From Bacteroidota bacterium (GTDB lineage Bacteria > Bacteroidota > Bacteroidia > Chitinophagales > Chitinophagaceae): a stretch of DNA of 64,000 bases. Numbering within the stretch: position 1 is the stretch's first letter; every line of letters starts with the position of its first letter. The stretch lies in contig JAEWJK010000013.1 in NCBI GenBank assembly GCA_023386555.1, positions 124,001-188,000 of the forward strand, in the 5' to 3' direction. Positions 1 to 6,658 of this stretch are shown here, piece after piece. The translations under genes were made by a program, and so were the position numbers. Below the pieces are notes generated by a model. That model had not been told where the DNA came from. It saw only the letters and a list, made by a program, of their open reading frames with translations, and did not search any database.

Positions 1-2
1 GA

Positions 3-296
3 AGAAGAGGTAGCGAAGGAGTGAGTGGCGGCTCTATTTTCAAATTCATTCTTATTGCCATTTTTGTTCTGATCTTCATTGGTAGAAGTGGTGGTGGAGG
101 TGGAAGAGGTGGCCGTAAAGGAAGAATGATCAGTCGTAGTGGTACAGACTGGATCGGTCCAATGATCATCGGATCTATGTTAGGTGGAGGAAGAAGCAGT
201 GGTGGAGGTTTTGGAGGAGGTGGATTTGGTGGTGGAGGCTTCGGTGGTTTTGGTGGAGGAAGTTCAGGTGGTGGTGGAGCCAGTGGAAGTTGGTAG
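3..296 (+). CDS. TPM-domain (YgcG-like) protein, C-terminal fragment cut by window start
   Basis: The frame is open from base 3, so the gene begins outside the window and the GTG at 21 is probably an internal valine. What remains is one hydrophobic segment (FKFILIAIFVLIFIG) followed by a basic stretch and a long glycine-rich tail ending in GGGGASGSW. This layout of a single transmembrane helix plus a Gly/Phe/Ser tail closing on SGSW is typical of the C-terminus of TPM-domain proteins (YgcG family), whose TPM domain is extracytoplasmic. The TPM domain itself is not in the window, so the family call rests on the tail alone. A hairpin terminator follows at 347-379. Confidence 0.65.
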   Translation, partial: RRGSEGVSGGSIFKFILIAIFVLIFIGRSGGGGGRGGRKGRMISRSGTDWIGPMIIGSMLGGGRSSGGGFGGGGFGGGGFGGFGGGSSGGGGASGSW

Positions 297-346
297 AAAA
301 GTTTAAAGTTTAGAGTATATAGTTTTGAGTTGAAAAGGTATTCTAT

Positions 347-379
347 AGGGTTGACAACCTTCAAAAGGTTGTCAACCCT
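347..379. terminator. 15-bp-stem hairpin, convergent terminator
   Basis: Arms AGGGTTGACAACCTT (347-361) and its perfect complement (365-379) enclose a 3-nt loop, and a T-run follows on the plus strand. It lies just after the TPM gene. The same two arms recur at 661-693 with a different loop. Confidence 0.7.
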
Positions 380-398
380 TTTTGTTTGGAGTTTCTTC

Positions 399-605
399 AA
401 CCAAGTTAACAGAACTCTTTACTTGATTTATAGTACTCTCAATTAAGTTTTGAGTACCTCAATCAATTTTGCAGTACCTTTTAGTTAATTGATAATACCC
501 TAAACTAACTTTTGGGTTCTCTGAATCAAGTTTACAGAACTCTTTACTTCATTTATGGTTCATCAAACTAAGTTTATAATACTATATACTAAGTTGAGGG
601 TTCAT
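399..605. repeat. Degenerate ~21-bp tandem repeat, about ten units
   Basis: Successive 20-22 bp units start at 399, 421, 442, 462, 483, 504, 525, 546, 567 and 588. They approximate ACTAAGTTTATAGTACTCT followed by one or two A/T-rich bases. Neighbouring units differ at many positions, but the phase is kept over more than 200 bp. All frames I checked contain stops, so it is not coding. No unique spacers separate the units, so it is not a CRISPR array. Confidence 0.7.
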
Positions 606-660
606 TTTTATAGCTTTCAAACGCTTTCCGTAATCTCTCAGGTAAAAACTCAATGTGAAT
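589..660 (-). pseudogene. 3'-end remnant of a second MOSC-domain gene
   Basis: Read on the minus strand from 660, the sequence encodes IEFLPERLRKAFESYK and then reaches a stop at 591-589. The intact MOSC gene next door ends in IEFLPERLQKAFTSYKMI. Of the codons that differ across this block, five are synonymous (Ile, Glu, Pro, Glu, Ala) and only two or three change the residue. The fragment therefore looks like the tail of a once-functional related gene. Nothing of the rest of that gene is visible: upstream it is interrupted by the hairpin at 661-693. Confidence 0.65.
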
Positions 661-693
661 AGGGTTGACAACCTTCCGAAGGTTGTCAACCCT
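661..693. terminator. Hairpin with same arms as 347-379, end of MOSC gene
   Basis: The 15-bp arms at 661-675 and 679-693 are identical to those at 347-379, while the 3-nt loop differs (CCG instead of CAA). It stands about 10 bp past the stop of the leftward MOSC gene and abuts the MOSC remnant. It could be a terminator or a short repeat element. Confidence 0.6.
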
Positions 694-702
694 CAAAAAC
701 AC

Positions 703-1341
703 CTAAATCATTTTATAGCTGGTAAAAGCTTTCTGTAATCTTTCGGGTAAAAATTCTATTGCCAGTATCTGTTCCAGAAGGTTGTTATCTGCTCCTTTGT
801 TATAATAACATTCCACCAACTGCTGAATGGTGATGTTGTGTTTGGATTGTTCGACCAAAGTAATTTCATCACCGGCTTGCAAACTTCCTTCTGCTTCTAC
901 ACTGAAATAAGTTCCATGTTTTCCCTGTTGCATAAATTGTTGCAGCATATTGTCTATACCGAACCTGATGTTGAGTTTGTAGCAAGGGAATCTTGGCTGA
1001 ATAGCTTTTAAATAAACACTGCCGATCTTGTAAATATTTCCAATGAGAACTGTATCATCGGTCAAACCTTGTGTGGTAAGATTCTCACCGAATAATCCAT
1101 AACTCCAATCATCCTTTTGTAAGATGTTTTTCCAATGATCATAGTAAGCAATATCATAAGAATACACAGCTTTCAATGCACCACCATGATGAACAAAATC
1201 ACCCTGGCCATCACCTTCAATATTGGTTCTGGTGACTGATCTTGATCCGAAGACAGGGGATTTAAAAATTGACGTCGATACTTCTTTATCGTTGTATAAA
1301 TAAGTTTGTGGCAGACCAATATTGAGTGATAACAATTTCAT
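703..1341 (-). CDS. MOSC domain protein (YiiM-like)
   Basis: MOSC domains bind the molybdenum cofactor sulfur, and YiiM-type members help detoxify N-hydroxylated bases such as 6-hydroxylaminopurine. The 212-residue protein shows the family landmarks in order: VHHGGALKAVYSYD near residue 51, FGENLTT near 84, and the conserved cysteine in RFPCYKL near 119. The length matches YiiM proteins. The substrate here is unknown. A remnant of a related gene lies directly beyond its stop (589-660), and a dispersed repeat lies 66 bp upstream of the start. Confidence 0.85.
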   Translation of the reverse strand: MKLLSLNIGLPQTYLYNDKEVSTSIFKSPVFGSRSVTRTNIEGDGQGDFVHHGGALKAVYSYDIAYYDHWKNILQKDDWSYGLFGENLTTQGLTDDTVLIGNIYKIGSVYLKAIQPRFPCYKLNIRFGIDNMLQQFMQQGKHGTYFSVEAEGSLQAGDEITLVEQSKHNITIQQLVECYYNKGADNNLLEQILAIEFLPERLQKAFTSYKMI

Positions 1342-1406
1342 AATAGAAAGATAAGAAGATGCAGGATGTGGATAGTTTCAATGTTCAGTAAAGTTTAAAT
1401 TGTTGA

Positions 1407-1428
1407 AGTGTGCGACGCAAGAAAAGCT
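1407..1428 (-). repeat. Dispersed intergenic repeat, GC subfamily (copy 1)
   Basis: The core TGCGACGCAA, read on the minus strand as TTGCGTCGCA, is followed by an ACAC rather than the usual ACTCTTG end. It lies between the MOSC gene and the DUF4293 gene. Confidence 0.6.
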
Positions 1429-1508
1429 ACATATTTATTCTTCAGCTAAGTACATAAAAAAAGAGAACGTTTCCATTCTCTTCATTTGAATTGGTACGAT
1501 AAATTTTT

Positions 1509-1961
1509 TTATCTAAGCCTGTCCATGCTTTTTACCAGCTTCTCATCTTTATAAATTCCTCTCCAGGCAAGGAATAGAAATACCGGTGGTAAAAATGCGA
1601 ATATAGACGTAAGACTTAATGTGCCATCGGAAAAATCATTAGTGCGTAAGAATAAATATCCTAACGAAAGTAATGACAGTAGCAAGGCTACAAGCGTTAG
1701 TCTTATCTGAGTTTTCCGATTGCTGAACATGAATATTGCTACCAGTGCAATGATACCTGTTGCAGTAGCTAGTAAAAGGCTGATGGCATTTACTTCTGTA
1801 GCAACATCAGTGGTGGTGCCATCTAAACCAAGTGAAGTTAGTTTTCTCAGCACCAGTTGTTCGTTCTCTAAAATATTACCGGTGTAAAAAGAAAACTTTA
1901 AACAAAGGAAAGCACAAATGGCAGCGATTAAAAGCCAGAGTGATTGTATACGTTGAATCAT
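1509..1961 (-). CDS. DUF4293 family membrane protein
   Basis: A 150-residue protein with four predicted transmembrane helices (about residues 5-25, 55-78, 86-105 and 115-133) and the N-terminal start MIQRIQSLWLLIA typical of DUF4293. This family is found almost only in Bacteroidota and has no established function. The protein ends in a short charged tail (KDEKLVKSMDRLR). It is in the same orientation as glyA and lies downstream of it with a 70-bp gap, so co-transcription is possible. Confidence 0.8.
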   Translation of the reverse strand: MIQRIQSLWLLIAAICAFLCLKFSFYTGNILENEQLVLRKLTSLGLDGTTTDVATEVNAISLLLATATGIIALVAIFMFSNRKTQIRLTLVALLLSLLSLGYLFLRTNDFSDGTLSLTSIFAFLPPVFLFLAWRGIYKDEKLVKSMDRLR

Positions 1962-2031
1962 GTAAAAAGTTTATAGTTATGAGTGTGGTGTTTAGAGTTG
2001 CTTACTCTAAACTTAAATTCTAAATTCTTAA

Positions 2032-3312
2032 TTAATCCATTTCTGGATATAAAGTAAACTGTTGCATGAAACCGTTCACCTCTTTCTTCACATCAGCGAT
2101 CAAAGATTCATTGTCAGCGTTCATTAATACTTTATCAATCATATCAACTACAAACTGCATATCGTTTTCTTTCATTCCTCTTGTAGTGATAGCGGCAACC
2201 CCAAATCTTATACCTGATGTAACAAAAGCACTTTTATCATCAAAAGGAACCATGTTCTTGTTAGCAGTAATATCAGCTGTACCTAAAATGTTTTCTGCTT
2301 TTTTACCACTGATATTTTTATTGCGAAGATCGATAAGCATTAAATGATTATCTGTTCCGCCACTGATGATGTGATAATCTTTTGCAACGAATGCTTTTGC
2401 CATAGCCTGTGCATTGCTTTGCACCTGCTTTGCATAGACAGTGAATTCATCAGTTAATATTTCACCAAAAGCTACAGCTTTCGCAGCGATAACATGTTCT
2501 AACGGTCCACCTTGTGTTCCAGGGAAAACAGCCATATCAATTACATGACTCATCATCCTGATATTACCTTTCGGATCTTTCAATCCAAATGGATTTTCAA
2601 AATCTTTTGCCATCATGATAATACCACCACGAGGTCCACGTAAGGTTTTATGTGTAGTGGAAGTAACAAAATGACAATGATTGAAAGGTGAACTCAACAA
2701 ACCTTTTGCAATCAATCCTGCAGGATGTGCAATATCAGCCATTACCAAGGCACCAACTTCATCTGCAGCTTTACGAATTCTTGCATAATCAATATCACGA
2801 CTATAAGCAGAAGCTCCACAGATAATAAGTTTTGGTTTAACTTCTCTGGCTTTTTGTTCCAGCATTTCATAATCTATTAAACCTGTTTCTTTTACTACAC
2901 CGTAAAAATGTGGTTTGTATAATTTGCCGCTGAAGTTTACTGGAGAACCATGAGTAAGATGGCCACCCATGCTAAGATCAAGACCCAGAATATCATCACC
3001 TGGTTGAAGAATAGCCAGCATCAATGCAGCATTGGCTTGTGCACCACTATGAGGTTGCACATTGGCATATTCAATATTGAAAATTTCTTTCAAACGATCG
3101 ATGGCAAGTGTTTCCGTTTTATCTACTACCTCACAGCCACCATAATATCTTCTGCCGGGATAGCCTTCAGCATATTTGTTCGTCATCACATTTCCCATAG
3201 CCTGCATCACCTGTAAGCTGGTAAAATTTTCTGAAGCGATCAGTTCAATACCTCTACGCTGACGGTGTAATTCTTCTTTAATAATGTCGAATACCTGTGT
3301 ATCTCTTTGCAT
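2032..3312 (-). CDS. glyA: Serine hydroxymethyltransferase
   Basis: This PLP enzyme interconverts serine and glycine, passing the one-carbon unit to tetrahydrofolate in the cytosol. The 426-residue length is normal. The PLP-binding lysine is Lys222 in the motif THKTLRGPRGG, and N-terminal ASENF and YAEGYPGRRYYGG substrate-binding motifs are present. The start is supported by a TACTTTTG -7 element 17 bp upstream (3330-3337). The short C-terminal tail ends in YPEMD. Confidence 0.97.
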   Translation of the reverse strand: MQRDTQVFDIIKEELHRQRRGIELIASENFTSLQVMQAMGNVMTNKYAEGYPGRRYYGGCEVVDKTETLAIDRLKEIFNIEYANVQPHSGAQANAALMLAILQPGDDILGLDLSMGGHLTHGSPVNFSGKLYKPHFYGVVKETGLIDYEMLEQKAREVKPKLIICGASAYSRDIDYARIRKAADEVGALVMADIAHPAGLIAKGLLSSPFNHCHFVTSTTHKTLRGPRGGIIMMAKDFENPFGLKDPKGNIRMMSHVIDMAVFPGTQGGPLEHVIAAKAVAFGEILTDEFTVYAKQVQSNAQAMAKAFVAKDYHIISGGTDNHLMLIDLRNKNISGKKAENILGTADITANKNMVPFDDKSAFVTSGIRFGVAAITTRGMKENDMQFVVDMIDKVLMNADNESLIADVKKEVNGFMQQFTLYPEMD

Positions 3313-3329
3313 GAGTGAATATTGTGTGG

Positions 3330-3337
3330 CAAAAGTA
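3330..3337 (-). promoter_or_regulatory. glyA -7 promoter element TACTTTTG
   Basis: On the minus strand this matches the Bacteroidota -7 consensus TAnnTTTG exactly and lies 17 bp before the glyA ATG. Confidence 0.6.
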
Positions 3338-3440
3338 AGTGGTATTGGTTAATTAGGAATTGGGAATTGGGTATTTGGAATAAGGATTATTATTGAGCCG
3401 GCTGAAGATTTTTATGTGTCCAGCTGTATAAGATGGAGCA

Positions 3441-3500
3441 GCGTTCGTTGTGTCAGATTCTCCCGACTTATTCGGGACTCACTTGTACTGACAGAACTTT
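3441..3500 (+). repeat. Dispersed intergenic repeat, AT subfamily, split by a hairpin (copy 2)
   Basis: CGTTGTGTCA at 3445-3454 is separated from CTCACTTGTACTGA (from 3478) by about 22 bp that other copies lack. The extra segment contains its own hairpin, TCCCGA-CTTAT-TCGGGA. It lies in the divergent gap between glyA and the toxin-antitoxin operon. Confidence 0.65.
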
Positions 3501-3540
3501 GAGCAGCTTTGCTTACATTTATAAGTGAATAAGAAAACTT

Positions 3541-3777
3541 ATGGCTGTTAATCTCATTGAGAAAAAAATAAAGGAATATTTGCCCAAGCTCAGCGTGGCT
3601 CAGAAAAAAGCTGTTTTAACGGTTGTTGAAACGTTTGCTGAGGAAAGCAGGAGTTTTGAGAATACCGTTAACGAACGATTCAATGAATATGAAACAGGAA
3701 AAGTAAAAGGTTTATCATTAGATGAACTTGAGAATAAAACAAGGAAAGCATATAAGGCGAAAAGAAATAAAAAATGA
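3541..3777 (+). CDS. Putative antitoxin of a RelE/ParE-type module
   Basis: This 78-residue, highly charged protein (many Lys and Glu) overlaps the start of the downstream RelE/ParE-like toxin by an ATGA junction (3774-3777). That arrangement is the usual one for type II antitoxin-toxin operons. The N-terminal half is predicted helical (LIEKKIKEYLPKLSVAQKKAVLTVVETFA) and could mediate dimerisation or DNA binding. The C-terminal part is a lysine-rich tail (KTRKAYKAKRNKK) likely to wrap the toxin. I do not recognise the exact antitoxin family, so the role rests mainly on position. Confidence 0.7.
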   Translation: MAVNLIEKKIKEYLPKLSVAQKKAVLTVVETFAEESRSFENTVNERFNEYETGKVKGLSLDELENKTRKAYKAKRNKK

Positions 3778-4076
3778 TCTTTTCAATTACTTTTCATCCT
3801 GATGTTTTAAAAGATTATGAAGAAGCTTATAGCTGGTATGAAGACAAGTTAGAAGGATTAGGAGAAAAATTCATTGCAGCGGTTAGAAATAAGTTAGAAA
3901 ACATAGCTAAAAGGCCTTCAGTTTATAGCACAAAGTCTAATATAAATTACAGAGAAGCTAAAGTGTCAGGATTTCCTTTTATAATAGTCTACAAAATATA
4001 TAAAGATAAAAACGAAATTTTTGTAAGTTCAGTTCATCATGCAAAGAAGCATCCAAACAAAAAATATAGAAAATAG
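3774..4076 (+). CDS. RelE/ParE-superfamily toxin
   Basis: The 100-residue protein has the RelE/ParE pattern: an N-terminal beta strand (FSITFHPDVLKDYEEAYSWY), two helices (EKFIAAVRNKLENIAKRP), and a C-terminal sheet containing REAKVSGFPFIIVYKI and VSSVHHAKKHPNKKYRK. The terminal HHAKKHP motif is common in ParE-like toxins of Bacteroidota. Members inhibit gyrase (ParE) or cleave mRNA on the ribosome (RelE). The sequence does not decide between the two. It is translationally coupled to the antitoxin gene. Confidence 0.85.
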   Translation: MIFSITFHPDVLKDYEEAYSWYEDKLEGLGEKFIAAVRNKLENIAKRPSVYSTKSNINYREAKVSGFPFIIVYKIYKDKNEIFVSSVHHAKKHPNKKYRK

Positions 4077-4095
4077 TTTTCATTAAATAGTTAAT

Positions 4096-4593
4096 ATGAT
4101 GGACTCATTATCAAAAGACTCTTTATCCAAAATCAGAATACTTGGAATTTATCAGATTGTCGGTGGTGTGATAGGCTTAGGAGTAACTATTGTTGGTGCT
4201 ATCCAATCCGAACATTTATCTACTTTATGGTTTATTTTTTTAATCGGAATATTGCTTTTTGGTTATTCTATATACTGTGGTAATCTCTTGCTAGAGAAAA
4301 AAATAAACGGGTTAAAGTACTCATTAATTCATCAATGTTTGCAATTAGTTCATTTTTTCTTTTTCAGCTTTGGATTTGCATACGCTTCGGGTTTGACTTT
4401 GTCTATTGGGCTAAACATAAATGACTATAATTTGCTCTTTAATTTTACCTTATCAACCTTGGCAATTAATATTGACACCACTACAACCGATACTTTCCTT
4501 AGCCTAAATCTAATTCCCCTTTTTATTATTCTTTTTATCGGAAAGATAAAAGAAGAAATAAGTAAAGCTGATAAGACAGTTGAGGCTTTGTAG
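4096..4593 (+). CDS. Unrecognised four-helix membrane protein
   Basis: I do not recognise this 165-residue protein. After a short serine-rich start it shows about four hydrophobic segments (roughly residues 15-35, 43-63, 80-105 and 135-155) and a charged C-terminal end (KIKEEISKADKTVEAL). It follows the toxin gene by 19 bp in the same direction and could be read from the same transcript, but no functional link is evident. The start could be Met1 or Met2. Confidence 0.55.
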   Translation: MMDSLSKDSLSKIRILGIYQIVGGVIGLGVTIVGAIQSEHLSTLWFIFLIGILLFGYSIYCGNLLLEKKINGLKYSLIHQCLQLVHFFFFSFGFAYASGLTLSIGLNINDYNLLFNFTLSTLAINIDTTTTDTFLSLNLIPLFIILFIGKIKEEISKADKTVEAL

Positions 4594-4610
4594 TTGATGA
4601 AAGAGCCTCC

Positions 4611-4640
4611 AGTACAAGAGTGCGACGCAACGAAAGTTCC
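4611..4640 (-). repeat. Dispersed intergenic repeat, GC subfamily (copy 3)
   Basis: On the minus strand it reads TTTCGTTGCGTCGCACTC followed by TTGTACT, a complete copy of the GC subfamily. It lies between the membrane protein gene and the nucleotidyltransferase gene. Confidence 0.75.
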
Positions 4641-4799
4641 AACAAAATGATCCAGTTGGCTTCCAAATAATCCTTCCTCCAGCCGCTAACTTATTTTAGC
4701 AAACCCACTTATTGATAATTCACTACTTTCACATTTGTTATCTGAGCAAAACAGAACCTGAAGCATTGATTTTGAGGAGTTAGCAAAACGATTATTCTA

Positions 4800-5792
4800 A
4801 TGAAAGCAATTATTCCTGTGGCAGGAGCTGGTACCAAGCTCAGGCCTCATACCTATACACAACCTAAGGCATTAATTCCGATTGCTGGTAAAACGATCTT
4901 AAGTTTTATCGTGGATCAATTAAGAGATGCCGGCATAAATGAATTTATTTTTATTGTAGGTTATCTTGGCGAAAAGATCCAGGATTACGTTAAGCAAACC
5001 TATCCTGATCTTACCACTCATTTTGTTTATCAAAATGAAAGACAAGGTACCGGTCATGCTGTTGAACTAACAAAGAATATTGTTGGTGATGATGAAGTTT
5101 TCGTTGCACTGGGTGATACCATTTGTGAGTATGATGTAAAAGCAGTTGTTGAAAGTCCATATAGTATGCTTGGCATTAAGAAAGTTGATGATCCAAGAAG
5201 TTTTGGTGTGGCGGAATTAGGTGATGAAGGTGAGATTGAACATGTGGTTGAAAAGCCTGCGATTCCTAAAAGTAACATGGCTCTTGTTGGATTATACAAG
5301 ATAAAAGAAACACATTTTCTTTTTGAATGTCTCCACCACATATTTGAACAGGAGATAAAAAGTTATGGCGAATATAACTTAACCGATGCTTTGGAATGTA
5401 TGATAAGCCGTGGTGCTGAATTCAGATCTTTCAAAGTAAAGAACTGGTTCGACTGTGGCAAAAGAGAAACACTGCTTACTACTAATGCACTTCTTTTAAA
5501 GAAGAATGGTGGCAACATTACAGATGGCCATGATTTCAAAGATACCATCATCATTCCTCCTGTAAGTATTGCTCCTGGTTGTAATATCAGCAATTCTATT
5601 ATTGGTCCGCATGTAACGATTGGTGCTGATACGGTAGTGCAACATTCCATTATTCGAGACAGTATCATTGGGTCGTATACTAACTTGTACGAAGTGGTAT
5701 TAGATAATTCACTCATCGGTAGCGATGCATCTGTAAGAGGCCTCAGCCGAAGCCTGAATATTGGTGATAACACAGAGATAGATTTCGGATAA
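4800..5792 (+). CDS. Sugar-phosphate nucleotidyltransferase with C-terminal hexapeptide repeats
   Basis: The N-terminal domain (about residues 1-235) is a nucleotidyltransferase fold with the activation loop GAGTKLRPHTYTQPKAL, which corresponds to GxGTRLRPLT of glucose-1-phosphate thymidylyltransferases. ALGDTICEYD (near 103) is the metal-binding aspartate region, and VEKP follows. Residues 240-325 carry isoleucine-rich left-handed beta-helix repeats (IIPPVSIAPGCNISNSIIGPHVTIG). Such enzymes make NDP-sugars for polysaccharide or cell-wall synthesis. The nucleotide and sugar cannot be read from the sequence, and no sugar-pathway neighbours are present. The ATG at 4800 is the only sensible start. 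Confidence 0.85.
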   Translation: MKAIIPVAGAGTKLRPHTYTQPKALIPIAGKTILSFIVDQLRDAGINEFIFIVGYLGEKIQDYVKQTYPDLTTHFVYQNERQGTGHAVELTKNIVGDDEVFVALGDTICEYDVKAVVESPYSMLGIKKVDDPRSFGVAELGDEGEIEHVVEKPAIPKSNMALVGLYKIKETHFLFECLHHIFEQEIKSYGEYNLTDALECMISRGAEFRSFKVKNWFDCGKRETLLTTNALLLKKNGGNITDGHDFKDTIIIPPVSIAPGCNISNSIIGPHVTIGADTVVQHSIIRDSIIGSYTNLYEVVLDNSLIGSDASVRGLSRSLNIGDNTEIDFG

Positions 5793-5851
5793 TCCTCCTC
5801 AGAAAAATTCTGGTTAAGTTCTTGATGAACATCCTTATCAAGAATAAAATC

Positions 5852-6658
5852 ATGAATACAATCAATCCTTCCAAATGGTATGAAACTGCAGCAAGATTTG
5901 GATTGTCGGCCAAAGGTGTTGTGTATTGCCTCAGCGGATTAATCGCAGTAATGGCAGCACTACATTTTGGTGGAAACTCAGTTAAAGATGCAGGAAAAGG
6001 TGGCGTTTTTGGTTTCATAGAAGATCAGCCTTTTGGTAAATGGTTGTTGTTGGTTGTTGCCATCGGTCTTGTATGTTATACGATCTGGAGATGGATACAG
6101 GCTTTCAAAGACACAGAACATAAAGGTTCAGACAAGAAAGGTTTCTCAAAAAGGTTTACCTATTTTTTTAGTGGACTTGTATATGCAAGCCTGGCTGTAT
6201 ATGCGATGAAAATTGTGCTTGGTAATTCATCCAATAGTGGTGGTGATAAACAACAAGACTGGGCAGCTAAATTATTAGATCAACCTTTTGGTCAGTGGTT
6301 GGTTGGCATTGTTGCAGTAATAATGATCGGCACAGGATTGTATCAATTGTATCGGGCATTTTCTGGTAAGTATAAGAAGTATGTAAAAGAAGCTTTGCAC
6401 CATGATACCGCAGGATGGGTATCAAAAGTTGGGGTTGCAGGATATACTGCAAGAGGAATTGTTTGGTTGATACTTGGCTGGATGTTCATTAAAGCTGCCT
6501 TTCATGCAAATGCAAAAGAGGCTGGCGGAAGTGATGAAGCTTTAGGATGGCTGCAACAGTCCTCTTATGGAACAATTTTACTTGCAGCTGTAGCTATAGG
6601 ATTGATATGTTATGGTGTATTTATGTTCTTAAGAGCAAAATACCAGGAATTCAAATGA
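5852..6658 (+). CDS. DUF1206 domain membrane protein
   Basis: The protein has three repeats of a two-helix unit, each with the motif GLSAKGVVYCLSG, GLVYASLAVYA or GYTARGIVWLILG, separated by loops ending in (P)FGKWLL or YGTILL. This gives six transmembrane helices and is the DUF1206 architecture, whose function is unknown. I prefer the ATG at 5852 (MNTINPSKWYETAARFG), because family members begin just before the first helix. The TTG at 5822 would add ten residues. The stop codon abuts the stop of the convergent histidine kinase gene with no base between. Confidence 0.85.
   Translation: MNTINPSKWYETAARFGLSAKGVVYCLSGLIAVMAALHFGGNSVKDAGKGGVFGFIEDQPFGKWLLLVVAIGLVCYTIWRWIQAFKDTEHKGSDKKGFSKRFTYFFSGLVYASLAVYAMKIVLGNSSNSGGDKQQDWAAKLLDQPFGQWLVGIVAVIMIGTGLYQLYRAFSGKYKKYVKEALHHDTAGWVSKVGVAGYTARGIVWLILGWMFIKAAFHANAKEAGGSDEALGWLQQSSYGTILLAAVAIGLICYGVFMFLRAKYQEFK

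Noticed and set aside
399..605. Possible CRISPR array
   Set aside because: The units are contiguous with no spacers and differ from each other, so it is a degenerate tandem repeat.
3350..3385. AATTGGGAATT-rich stretch also seen at 16090-16130
   Set aside because: Both occur just before a dispersed repeat copy, but the similarity is low-complexity A/T/G sequence and could be chance.
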